This document shows positions 7,224 through 14,711 of a DNA stretch of 22,540 nucleotides, in pieces. The notes beneath the pieces are model-generated. The model searched no databases, had not been told where the DNA came from, and was given only the letters and a program-made list of their open reading frames with translations. The stretch's first letter is position 1, and each line of letters starts with the position of its first letter. Location: the NCBI GenBank assembly GCA_963591145.1, contig CAVARE010000076.1, forward strand, positions 1 through 22,540. Reading direction: 5' to 3'. This DNA comes from RGIG5612 sp963591145 (lineage in GTDB: Bacteria > Bacillota > Clostridia > Lachnospirales > Lachnospiraceae). The position numbers and the translations under genes were made by a program.

Positions 7224-9140
7224 CTAATAGATATAAACCTTCGTTCCTAGAGGGACATTATCATATATCCATTTTGCATTGTCTATATATAGCCTTATAC
7301 AACCATGAGACACATTGCCGCCCATCGTTGCATCCTGAACAACATAAGTTCCTTCATTGTATACAATGGAATGAAACAAATATTCTTCATAGAATGCAGT
7401 CCAATAATAACATGTAAAACCTTCACCAAATGAATATCCCTTGTAATATGTATAATATACGCCGCTTGGTGTTATTGTATCTGATGACAGCGCCCCTGTT
7501 GAACAACGGAATGTCTTAACACATGTCCAATCATACTGGCTTCCTTTATATATTCTTACTATATGTTTACTCTTATCAACTCTGATAAAATAGTTGGTAG
7601 GACTCGACCATCCATCGGTATCCTCGTCCATATATGCTGTATAAAACCACCATGTGCCGTCCACAAGCGTATATCCCGGTGACATATACTTGCCTGAACT
7701 TGCAAGGTATATCCATTCTCCTTCACTGGTGTCATAAAACCATCCTGTCTGTCTCTTGCCAGAAGAACTGAAATAATACCAATATCCATCTATTACTTGC
7801 CATCCGGTAAGCATCTTGCCGCCCTGGGTAAAATAGTATGTTGATCCGTCAATCGTATTCCATCCCGTGGCAATTTTTCCATCCTCCGCCAGGTAATACC
7901 ATCTGTTATCTACATACTGCCAGCCAGTATATGCTTTGCCGCTTGATTTAAAATAGTACCAGGTATCATTAAGCCACAGCCAGTCGGTTACCATCTTACC
8001 GCTGGACTTAAAAAAATAGTAATTTCCGTCTACTTTTCTCAAGCCTGTAAGCATCACCCCATCAGTATTCATGTAATACCAATTATTATCAATATACTGC
8101 CAACCAGTAAGCATCTTACCGCCTGCGCTCAGATAATACCAACTGCCATCTATATATTGCCAGCCAGTAAGCATCTTACCGCCTTGAGTAAAATAGTATA
8201 TTGATCCGCCAATCGTATTCCATCCCGTGGCAATTTTTCCATCCTCCGCCAGGTAATACCATCTGTTATCTACATACTGCCAGCCAGTATATGCTTTGCC
8301 GCTTGATTTAAAATAGTACCAGGTATCATTAAGCCACAGCCAGTCGGTTACCATCTTACCGCTGGACTTAAAAAAATAGTAATTTCCGTCTACTTTTCTC
8401 AAGCCTGTAAGCATCACCCCATCAGTATTCATGTAATACCAATTATTATCAATATACTGCCAACCGGTTCGCATCCTGCCGCCTGCGCTCAGATAATACC
8501 AGCTATCATCTATGTATTGCCAACCAGTTCGCATTCTGCCGCCTGCACTAAGATAGTATCTGTCGTCATCAACGTCCTGCCAGCCGGTAAGCATTCTGCC
8601 ATCCGTATCCAGATAATACCAATCGTTGTCTATATACTGCCAGCCGATTTGCATCCGTCCGTATGTATCAAAATAATACCAATATCCGTCTATTACCTGC
8701 CAGTCAATCACCATGCTGCCGTCTCTGTAATAGTATGTCACGCCATTTTCGGTATACCATCCATTTTTAACTTCCTCGTGTTCTGGTTCCGTTTCCGTTT
8801 CCGTGATTATCTCTGTAGTTGTCTCCTCAGACGCCGTTGTTGACTCTTCAGAAGTCGTCGGGGATTCTGTTTCCTCCGTCGCTGAGGTTGTAACCATATC
8901 ATTATTGTCCGTATTATCTTCTAACAGCTGCTCACTGCCTAATGCCTCTGGCTCCTGTGCATACTCATTAATAATTTCCGGCTCTGCAATTTCGGGTTGG
9001 ATTTCCTCTTCCTGAGGTAATTCAACCTGTTCCATTTGTTCTTTATTGTGTCCGTCTTCCGCTGCATATGACACGATGCCGCAGGCCATAATGGTCACAA
9101 GTGTTAATGAAACAATTTTCTTTACAAAATTCACTCTCAT
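7224..9140 (-). CDS. Secreted L,D-transpeptidase (YkuD) with choline-binding-like repeats
   Basis: This is a secreted peptidoglycan-modifying enzyme. Counted from ATG 9140 (638 residues) it has a signal peptide (KKIVSLTLVTIMACGIVSYA), an acidic Thr/Glu/Ser linker to about 125, about 18 aromatic CW_binding-type repeats of 20 residues at about 126-488 (pattern GWQYIDNNWYYMNTDG), and a C-terminal YkuD domain at about 505-638. The YkuD domain carries the catalytic SHGCIR motif (His612, Cys614). YkuD enzymes form 3-3 crosslinks or attach proteins to peptidoglycan. This repeat class binds choline in pneumococcus but other ligands in clostridia. The gene sits between the flippase and the Dlt-like genes, only 14 bp from the latter, so it may recognise the polymer made by this operon (inference). 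Part of the repeat array is a recent exact duplication. Confidence 0.93.
   Translation of the reverse strand: MRVNFVKKIVSLTLVTIMACGIVSYAAEDGHNKEQMEQVELPQEEEIQPEIAEPEIINEYAQEPEALGSEQLLEDNTDNNDMVTTSATEETESPTTSEESTTASEETTTEIITETETEPEHEEVKNGWYTENGVTYYYRDGSMVIDWQVIDGYWYYFDTYGRMQIGWQYIDNDWYYLDTDGRMLTGWQDVDDDRYYLSAGGRMRTGWQYIDDSWYYLSAGGRMRTGWQYIDNNWYYMNTDGVMLTGLRKVDGNYYFFKSSGKMVTDWLWLNDTWYYFKSSGKAYTGWQYVDNRWYYLAEDGKIATGWNTIGGSIYYFTQGGKMLTGWQYIDGSWYYLSAGGKMLTGWQYIDNNWYYMNTDGVMLTGLRKVDGNYYFFKSSGKMVTDWLWLNDTWYYFKSSGKAYTGWQYVDNRWYYLAEDGKIATGWNTIDGSTYYFTQGGKMLTGWQVIDGYWYYFSSSGKRQTGWFYDTSEGEWIYLASSGKYMSPGYTLVDGTWWFYTAYMDEDTDGWSSPTNYFIRVDKSKHIVRIYKGSQYDWTCVKTFRCSTGALSSDTITPSGVYYTYYKGYSFGEGFTCYYWTAFYEEYLFHSIVYNEGTYVVQDATMGGNVSHGCIRLYIDNAKWIYDNVPLGTKVYIY
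7677..8765 (-). repeat. Array of about 18 CW_binding-type 20-residue repeats
   Basis: These are coding repeats with a 60-bp period inside the L,D-transpeptidase gene. Each unit has Gly-Trp at its edge, a central Trp-Tyr-Tyr or Tyr-Tyr-Phe and a Gly-Lys/Arg-Met turn. Several units have lost the leading Trp (LRKVDGNYYFF) or end in Asp instead of Gly, so the ligand sites are probably not all equal. Confidence 0.9.
7850..8465 (-). repeat. Exact 256-bp direct duplication with a 360-bp period
   Basis: Bases 7850-8105 are identical to bases 8210-8465. The offset of 360 bp equals six 20-residue wall-binding units, so a six-unit module was duplicated in frame. The flanking bases show scattered changes. 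Perfect identity, including silent positions, indicates a recent duplication or gene conversion. Confidence 0.92.
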
Positions 9141-9142
9141 TT

Positions 9143-10621
9143 TCACTCCTTTGCCTTACCTATTTTTACTTTTATTTTTTTCAGATATCCTAACCCTTCA
9201 TCCCACAGCTGCACTGTAAGAGGTTCTTTTGTAACAAGAAGGAATGCCAGATATACTGCAAAAAACAATATACCTGTCACAATTATTATTAAAAAATCAG
9301 ACAAATTAAGCACATAAAGAACCCAATATGAGGCTACTGTTCCCAATACCATGCCCACAGCAATCTTCCAGTACTGTACCTGCATAAATGTCTCCCTTAC
9401 GTCCTTTCTGAGTGCTGCATACTGCACAATCAATACAACAAACTCAGCAGCCAATGTCCCCAGTGCTGCTCCTGCCGATGAATATGGAGGGATTAAAATT
9501 GCATTTAAAATTATATCTACAACTGCACCTGCTATTTCGGATATCAGCACTGTGATTTCTTTTCCGAGCGGCACAAGTATCTGTATTCCCAGGATATTAG
9601 TTATTCCGATCAACAGCAGAGTCGGCATGATAATCTGCATCGGAAGTACAGATCCAATGTAATTTTCACCGGCAAGGAAATATATTCCATTCTTAGCATA
9701 TAGAATAAAATATAATGCCAGCGGCGATGCCAGCAGAAATACAAAATTAAGTGCTTTTTCCGAAACCCGCTTAAATTCATCAAGCATAGAATGTTCTATG
9801 TAATATGATGCCCGCGGCAATAATACAGTGCCAAGGGATGTTACAATACTTATTAATATGGTTTTTATCTTAACAGCTGCATTATAGTATCCGACATCTG
9901 CATCACTTTTCATGAATCCCAACATAACTACATCAAGATTATTATATATTGTCGTAGCACACGACATCGCAAAAAATACCAGTACAGGCTTCATATGACG
10001 CTTGATGTTGTAATTGCCTATCGGTTTAAGATCAATATATTTATGCACATTAATGAAGTTAAATACATTTGATGCTGAACCTGCAAATATTGTAATAAAT
10101 CCATACATTACATAATCATTTTCCTCATGAATCAAAAGGAACATTCCCACGAGTGCAATGAACTTAAAAATCACAGATCTTATGGTTATATAAGTATATT
10201 GTTCCAACGCCTTATACAGCCATTCCATACCAATTGCTGATAATATAATCGTAATACTTACTATTATATACAACGTTCTATCTTCATGGAGCCTCGGAAC
10301 AAATGCAAGCGCAAATGCCAATAGAATATAAGAGACTACGCTCATAATGATATTGATAAACAATATCTCGTGCGCAGTCCTTGTCAATTCCTGTCGATTA
10401 TCTCTTACCTTAGCACAAGCTCTGATGCCATATGTTGGAATTCCCAACTGAGCTATCATCGTGAAATATGTGATAAGCGATGTTGCAAACGATACTCTTC
10501 CTGTTCCCGTCTCGAGTAATACTCGTGAAACGTAAGGGAACGTTATAAGAGGAAAAATGAATGATGACATTGTCAGAATAGCATTCATTATAAAATTAAG
10601 TTTTAAAGATTTTTGTTTCAC
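9143..10621 (-). CDS. Wzx-like oligosaccharide flippase
   Basis: This 492-residue MOP-superfamily membrane protein has about 12-14 hydrophobic segments. It opens with LNFIMNAILTMSSFIFPLIT and continues with the family stretch FPYVSRVLLETGTGRVSFAT and LGIPTYGIRACAKVRDNR, characteristic of polysaccharide flippases (RfbX/Wzx). It would move the lipid-linked repeat unit to the outer face of the membrane for the Wzy-like polymerase. The start is GTG at 10621 overlapping the epimerase TGA (GTGA); no good ribosome binding site is visible, so translation is probably coupled. Its own stop overlaps the next gene's region closely (AAGGAG for the L,D-transpeptidase lies at its very end). Family identification is firm. 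Confidence 0.92.
   Translation of the reverse strand: MKQKSLKLNFIMNAILTMSSFIFPLITFPYVSRVLLETGTGRVSFATSLITYFTMIAQLGIPTYGIRACAKVRDNRQELTRTAHEILFINIIMSVVSYILLAFALAFVPRLHEDRTLYIIVSITIILSAIGMEWLYKALEQYTYITIRSVIFKFIALVGMFLLIHEENDYVMYGFITIFAGSASNVFNFINVHKYIDLKPIGNYNIKRHMKPVLVFFAMSCATTIYNNLDVVMLGFMKSDADVGYYNAAVKIKTILISIVTSLGTVLLPRASYYIEHSMLDEFKRVSEKALNFVFLLASPLALYFILYAKNGIYFLAGENYIGSVLPMQIIMPTLLLIGITNILGIQILVPLGKEITVLISEIAGAVVDIILNAILIPPYSSAGAALGTLAAEFVVLIVQYAALRKDVRETFMQVQYWKIAVGMVLGTVASYWVLYVLNLSDFLIIIVTGILFFAVYLAFLLVTKEPLTVQLWDEGLGYLKKIKVKIGKAKE
9146..9151 (-). promoter_or_regulatory. Ribosome binding site deciding the L,D-transpeptidase start
   Basis: The minus strand reads AAGGAG, 5 nt before the ATG at 9140. 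An upstream GTG at 9146 overlaps this site and so is unlikely to be the start. Confidence 0.75.
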
Positions 10622-11340
10622 GCGTTATTAATCTTATCCCTTAGTGTTTTTATGTTCTGTTCGTAACCACTTAACGGGCCTTTAAATATACTCGATGTTC
10701 CGGCGACAAATATATCAGCACCTATCTTACTTAATTTCTCGGCGTTATCAAATGTAATGTTGCCATCGACCTCGATTATTATATTACTGTATCCCTCATC
10801 GTCAAGAAATTTTCGAAGTTTCCTGGCTTTTCTCATTGTACTCGGAACCATCTTCTGACCAGCAAAACCAGGATTAACCATAAGGAGATTAATACCATCT
10901 ATGTAATCCAGCATCTCCTCAATACATACAATCGATGTGGCTGGATTTATCGCAACAAATCGTTTACAACCATATGGTTCAAGATAATCCAGTGCTCTCT
11001 GAATCTGTCTGGTACTCTCGTAATGTATCGTTACAATATCAGTGTCCTTTATTCCAATCCATGAGAACTTATATTCTGGGTCGGTTATCATAAGATGTAT
11101 ATCTAATGGAATATTTGTAAGTCCTCTGAGGCTCCTGATATAATCTACCCCCAACCCAATGTTAGGAACAAATACTCCATCCATCACGTCAATGTGTAGA
11201 TATTCTATCTTATTTTCTTCAAATATTCTGATTGCTTCCTTTAACTCAACGAGGTTTGAACACATCATTGATGCTGAAATCTGTTTATTACTATCCATAT
11301 ATTTACCCACACGCTTTGCTGACTTTTTACAATTTGCCAT
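10618..11340 (-). CDS. rpe: Ribulose-phosphate 3-epimerase
   Basis: This (beta/alpha)8-barrel metal-dependent epimerase interconverts D-ribulose-5-P and D-xylulose-5-P. Metal and catalytic motifs are intact: YLHIDVMDGVFVPNIGLG (His and Asp pair), PLDIHLMITDPE (second His), the phosphate-loop segment MVNPGFAGQKMVP, and IIIEVDGNI with AGTSSIF near the C-terminus. The 240-residue ORF starts at ATG 11340. The family N-terminus aligns better with ATG 11298 (MDSNKQISASMM, 226 residues), and both have weak ribosome binding sites, so the start is uncertain. The gene overlaps the flippase start (GTGA). Its location beside the dehydrogenase and cytidylyltransferase suggests dedicated supply of xylulose-5-P for an alditol precursor rather than central metabolism. 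A related ketohexose-phosphate epimerase activity remains possible. Confidence 0.9.
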   Translation of the reverse strand: MANCKKSAKRVGKYMDSNKQISASMMCSNLVELKEAIRIFEENKIEYLHIDVMDGVFVPNIGLGVDYIRSLRGLTNIPLDIHLMITDPEYKFSWIGIKDTDIVTIHYESTRQIQRALDYLEPYGCKRFVAINPATSIVCIEEMLDYIDGINLLMVNPGFAGQKMVPSTMRKARKLRKFLDDEGYSNIIIEVDGNITFDNAEKLSKIGADIFVAGTSSIFKGPLSGYEQNIKTLRDKINNA

Positions 11341-11344
11341 TGCA

Positions 11345-11373
11345 ATTTTCCAAGTTTCTTACCAGCATGTCAA
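11345..11373 (-). promoter_or_regulatory. Weak candidate internal promoter before the epimerase gene
   Basis: In the 74-bp gap after the dehydrogenase gene the minus strand has a perfect TTGACA (11368-11373), a 17-bp spacer and a poor -10, GAAAAT (11345-11350, 4 of 6 matches). A transcript from it would begin close to the first ATG of the epimerase gene and so would favour the second start at 11298. The weak -10 makes this tentative. Confidence 0.25.
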
Positions 11374-11414
11374 CATGTTTCTCTTTTTTAGTATAGATCC
11401 TAAAGTATTTTCAA

Positions 11415-12425
11415 TTATCGCCAATCTATCATTACCTTGCAATATGGCTCAGTATGATTCTTCATTATATCCAAGCCGCGCATCATATCATCTTTAGAGA
11501 AAGTATGTGATACCAGACTGGTTACATCAATCTCTTTATTTTTGATGGCTTCTATGGCTTCAGTCCAATCAGATCTTGTTCCTGACTCATATGATGAATT
11601 CCATGTTCCTGTAAGTGTAAGCTGGCGTCTTAATATTTGCCAATATACGCTCTGCTTCATAGTAATGTCTCCAGAAGGATTGCCCATCATTACCACATGG
11701 GCTTCTGGTCTGGCACAATTAAGTGCGCTCTCAATTGCTTCTGGTGTTCCAACCGCTTCGATAACTCTATCATACTCTGCTGTGCACTCTGACAGCAGCC
11801 TATACTCAATACCACCAGCACTCTCAACCAATTTTCTTTTGTCCTCACTTCTGCCAAATACTGTTACAGAAGAAGCCTGGAACTTCTGTGCCCATTTTGC
11901 AACAGAAATTCCTATCATCCCTGTTCCTATAACGGCCACCTTATCACCTTTTCTGATTTCTGCACGTTTAGCTGCATGAAGCGCTACCGATAATGGCTCT
12001 AACATTGCCGCTTCTATCGGCATAATTTCCTCTGGTAATTCTATAAGATTCCAGACTGGTATATCAACATATTCAGCAAATCCACCATTTCTCCTCGACC
12101 CTGAATAATCATAATGCGCACACATTTCATACTTTCCCTGTGCACACTGAGGACAGGTTCTGCAGGGAATAAGCGGGAATATCCCCACTCTCTTCCCGAT
12201 CCAATCTCTGTCTCTTTCACTTCCGACAGACTCAACTATGCCTGAATATTCATGTCCTGGAATCGTCGGGAAGTGATAAGTTCCCTTTGTAAAAATCCTC
12301 GGAATATCGCTGCTGCATATTCCAGACGCAAGAACCTTAACAACCGCCCATCCATCCTTCGCCCGTGGAATCTCCACATCCTCATATCTAAGATCATTAA
12401 TGCTTTCTAATACGTATGCTTTCAT
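11415..12425 (-). CDS. GatD/TarJ-like zinc-dependent alditol-phosphate dehydrogenase
   Basis: This is a medium-chain zinc alcohol dehydrogenase of 336 residues. Catalytic zinc ligands are visible at Cys37 and in the GHE motif (His58, Glu59), with Glu143 in the MLEP segment. The structural zinc lobe is complete (Cys88, Cys91, Cys94, Cys102). The cofactor loop is GTGMIG at 167-172. The stretch SGICSSDIPRIFTKG and the segment SGSRRNGGFAEYV closely resemble galactitol-1-phosphate 5-dehydrogenase (GatD) and are less like Staphylococcus TarJ. In this setting it probably reduces a pentulose-5-phosphate to a pentitol-5-phosphate for cytidylylation by the overlapping upstream gene. Whether the substrate is ribulose-5-P or xylulose-5-P is not settled by sequence; the epimerase gene downstream favours xylulose-5-P (inference). 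Confidence 0.87.
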   Translation of the reverse strand: MKAYVLESINDLRYEDVEIPRAKDGWAVVKVLASGICSSDIPRIFTKGTYHFPTIPGHEYSGIVESVGSERDRDWIGKRVGIFPLIPCRTCPQCAQGKYEMCAHYDYSGSRRNGGFAEYVDIPVWNLIELPEEIMPIEAAMLEPLSVALHAAKRAEIRKGDKVAVIGTGMIGISVAKWAQKFQASSVTVFGRSEDKRKLVESAGGIEYRLLSECTAEYDRVIEAVGTPEAIESALNCARPEAHVVMMGNPSGDITMKQSVYWQILRRQLTLTGTWNSSYESGTRSDWTEAIEAIKNKEIDVTSLVSHTFSKDDMMRGLDIMKNHTEPYCKVMIDWR

Positions 12426-13111
12426 TTCTTACTTTCCTTAAATTTATCAAGATCCACAGCGGTTGTAATCTTGTAATTATTCTCATCGCCATCGACAATT
12501 GCTATATTAAATCCACTATCAAAAGCTATCTGGCTTGTTCCCGTAATTTTCTCCAGTTCTTCCACTGTCAGGTTCTTATTAATGCTCCAATATTTTCCAA
12601 ATCTAAAGCTTTCTGGTGCCTGTCCTGCGAATAAACAATTTCTGTCCAAAAGGCTTGTGATTTTTTTTCCATCTTCACTGTAATACACGGTATCCTTCAC
12701 AGTAAGAGCTGGAAGAACGCCGTCTGCATTATCAAGCCCATCCATGCATCTTTTTATAAGCTCCAGACTTAAATTAGGACGAGCTGCATCATGAATTAAA
12801 ACCTTGCTATCTGACGGAACACCTGTTCTAGCGAAAAATTCCAAGCCATTCTTTATAGAATGCTGTCTGCTCTCTCCACCTTCTGCACATCCTGCAAATT
12901 TTGTTATGCCTGCCTTTTTAACCCTCTCATTCACAAAATCCATCCATTCTGGTGCTGCCACTACACAGATCTCATCTATCTCTGGACTTGCCTCAAGAAT
13001 TTCAAGACAATAAGCTATTATTGGTTTACCTGCAACCTCTATATATTGTTTTGGTATATCTGCACCTAAACGGGTTCCTGTCCCCCCTGAGAGTACTATT
13101 GCCAGATTCAT
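12422..13111 (-). CDS. IspD/TarI-like cytidylyltransferase (CDP-alditol synthesis)
   Basis: This 229-residue member of the IspD/TarI family transfers CMP from CTP to a polyol phosphate. The nucleotide-binding start VLSGGTGTRLGADIPKQY (residues 6-23) and the central LIHDAARPNLSLELI are canonical, and the C-terminal NYKITTAVDLDKF matches the family end motif. IspD acts on methylerythritol phosphate. Here the gene is embedded in a glycan operon and overlaps (ATGA) a polyol-phosphate dehydrogenase gene, so the product is most likely a CDP-alditol (ribitol, arabinitol or xylitol) that feeds the LicD enzymes. The start has AGAGGA 6 nt upstream. A housekeeping MEP-pathway role is possible but less likely. 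Symbol withheld because the substrate is unproven. Confidence 0.88.
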   Translation of the reverse strand: MNLAIVLSGGTGTRLGADIPKQYIEVAGKPIIAYCLEILEASPEIDEICVVAAPEWMDFVNERVKKAGITKFAGCAEGGESRQHSIKNGLEFFARTGVPSDSKVLIHDAARPNLSLELIKRCMDGLDNADGVLPALTVKDTVYYSEDGKKITSLLDRNCLFAGQAPESFRFGKYWSINKNLTVEELEKITGTSQIAFDSGFNIAIVDGDENNYKITTAVDLDKFKESKK

Positions 13112-13150
13112 ATTTTTCCTCTTTTTTGTTTTAATAAAATTATAGTGATT

Positions 13151-14656
13151 TTATTGAGCAACCACCACACCGATTATACTGCCCTTCAGGCAGTGGCATG
13201 CCTCCCTGAGGTTATAAATGTCGTTATGACGAGTAAGCCCACTCTGCACAATTATTACTATTCCGTCTGCAGCCTCCGCGGCCTTGAGAGCTGATTCATC
13301 ACTTACGATATTGCCTGTTCTTACGGCCTCGATACCGCATCCTATCCGTCCAGCGGCCGCATCGATAAGTGTAAGATCTGCCCGAACGTTGGCATCTGTT
13401 ACAAAGACAATCTTCGCAAGATTATCTTTGCATGCCGACGATTCCAGCTTGGCTGCCATTACAGGCACACTTTTCTCTCTTTCAAGTGTGGCCGAATTTC
13501 TCTGCCTGATTCGAGTAATCCAACGATCAAATCCTGTACTATGCTTTCTCATTGGTGTCGTTCTGTCCGCAAAACTGCATATAACTGGCAAATCAAAATC
13601 ATTTTCTATATCAGAGCTGTTATGTATCCTGCCAGAGCCAATATATCTTATAATAATAAGGATTGCTGCGATTACAATTCCCAATATACCACCCAAAAAT
13701 CCCATCTTAAGATTCAGAGTCGATCTCAGCGATACTGCTCTGGTTACTGCATCATCTGATATTACATCCTCGGGTTCACTGTCGGCATCCTCCGTTTTAC
13801 ATAGTAACTCCACATATTCCGTTTGTGCATCTGTAAGTTTAAGATTTGTCTTAAGTTTAGGAATATATATTTCAATGTCCTGAAGCGCATACATGTACGT
13901 AAGCTGTTTTTCCCTGAATGCCGAATTACCCGCCACATACTGTTCTCTGCTTAGCAGCTTTATTTCATGATCTTCATAAGTTCGCTTTGCATCATCAGCT
14001 TTTGCCATAATATATTTGTTCACTATATCAGCCATTTTCGCTGCCATATCATCGTTAAGTCCAAATATAGTTATTTTGAATATGCCATTTTCGCTCTTAG
14101 ATTCATCCGTTGTAATAATATCTCTGTAGTCCACCTCTGTATAGCTGTCATCAATGTTATCAATCATCTCTTTATAAATGCTGTCACCAGACAGTGCCGA
14201 CATATAAGTCTTTACTAATGCCGTTGACACGGAACTATATTCCTCTTCATTCAGCCCTGATACTCCAACAAAATATTGAAGCTCTACTGTATTTATATTG
14301 TCTGGATCGATTGCACAGTAGATTGAATTATTATTATAATTACGATAGTATTCCAACTGTTGCTGATACCATTTAATAGTTGCAATCAGGTCGTCTGCCA
14401 CTGTCAGCTCGTCTGATGTCATTGCATTTTTTAATTCATCTATCTTGGCAGAAGTAACCAGAACATCCCCTTCGCTATCCGTAACAGTATCCGGTATGCT
14501 TTGTGCTGCCTTATAATTCTTATATGTTCCGTATAAACCCAACAACACTGCAAATATTACAAAGAATACTATCAGCATTCTCCAACTCTGAAGTATCGAA
14601 AGGAAAATATCTGTAACGCTGACCGACCTATCTTTTCGTTTTATATTTGTATCCAT
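13151..14656 (-). CDS. Wzz/CpsC-like chain-length determinant with degenerate kinase-like tail
   Basis: This is a predicted regulator of polysaccharide chain length. Counting from the ATG at 14656 (501 residues), it has a short cytoplasmic start (VTDIFLSILQSWR), TM1 at about 20-41, an extracellular Wzz-type region of about 275 residues with helical, charged stretches, and a glycine-rich TM2 at about 318-340 (MGFLGGILGIVIAAIL). A cytoplasmic tail of about 160 residues follows. The last ~90 residues resemble the fold of CpsD-type BY-kinases (KIVFVTDANVRADLTLID, later AADGIVIIVQSG), but a Walker A lysine motif and a tyrosine cluster are missing. The usual proline-rich motif before TM2 is also not obvious. 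The start at 14656 has GGAGGT 6 nt upstream; an upstream ATG at 14752 would overlap the polymerase gene and adds no domain. No separate tyrosine kinase gene is present. Confidence 0.78.
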   Translation of the reverse strand: MDTNIKRKDRSVSVTDIFLSILQSWRMLIVFFVIFAVLLGLYGTYKNYKAAQSIPDTVTDSEGDVLVTSAKIDELKNAMTSDELTVADDLIATIKWYQQQLEYYRNYNNNSIYCAIDPDNINTVELQYFVGVSGLNEEEYSSVSTALVKTYMSALSGDSIYKEMIDNIDDSYTEVDYRDIITTDESKSENGIFKITIFGLNDDMAAKMADIVNKYIMAKADDAKRTYEDHEIKLLSREQYVAGNSAFREKQLTYMYALQDIEIYIPKLKTNLKLTDAQTEYVELLCKTEDADSEPEDVISDDAVTRAVSLRSTLNLKMGFLGGILGIVIAAILIIIRYIGSGRIHNSSDIENDFDLPVICSFADRTTPMRKHSTGFDRWITRIRQRNSATLEREKSVPVMAAKLESSACKDNLAKIVFVTDANVRADLTLIDAAAGRIGCGIEAVRTGNIVSDESALKAAEAADGIVIIVQSGLTRHNDIYNLREACHCLKGSIIGVVVAQ

Positions 14657-14662
14657 ATAATG

Positions 14663-14668
14663 ACCTCC
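14663..14668 (-). promoter_or_regulatory. Ribosome binding site deciding the Wzz-like start
   Basis: The minus strand reads GGAGGT, 6 nt before the ATG at 14656. It supports this start over an in-frame ATG 96 bases upstream that would lie inside the polymerase gene. Confidence 0.75.
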
Positions 14669-14711
14669 GTCTATCTTGTAAATTCTAAAAGGCATGGCTT
14701 GCTTTGCTTCA

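Noticed and set aside
7677..8765. Wall-binding repeats taken as proof of choline on the polymer
   Set aside because: No choline uptake, kinase or LicC-like gene is visible, and clostridial proteins use this repeat class for other ligands.
8517..9015. Plus-strand open frames opposite the L,D-transpeptidase linker and repeats
   Set aside because: They are low-complexity antisense readings of the Thr/Glu-rich linker and the 60-bp repeats, with no family motif.
12041..12235. Minus-strand 64-codon open frame
   Set aside because: It lies within the zinc dehydrogenase gene in another frame; the dehydrogenase frame has all family motifs.
12422..13111. Housekeeping IspD of the MEP isoprenoid pathway
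   Set aside because: The gene overlaps a polyol-phosphate dehydrogenase within a glycan operon and no other isoprenoid genes are near; it remains a minor possibility.
13133..13155. Perfect AATAAAAT/ATTTTATT hairpin after the Wzz-like gene as a terminator
   Set aside because: The stem is only A-T pairs, overlaps the stop codon and is followed on the minus strand by A-rich sequence rather than a T-tract; the next gene starts within 40 bp.
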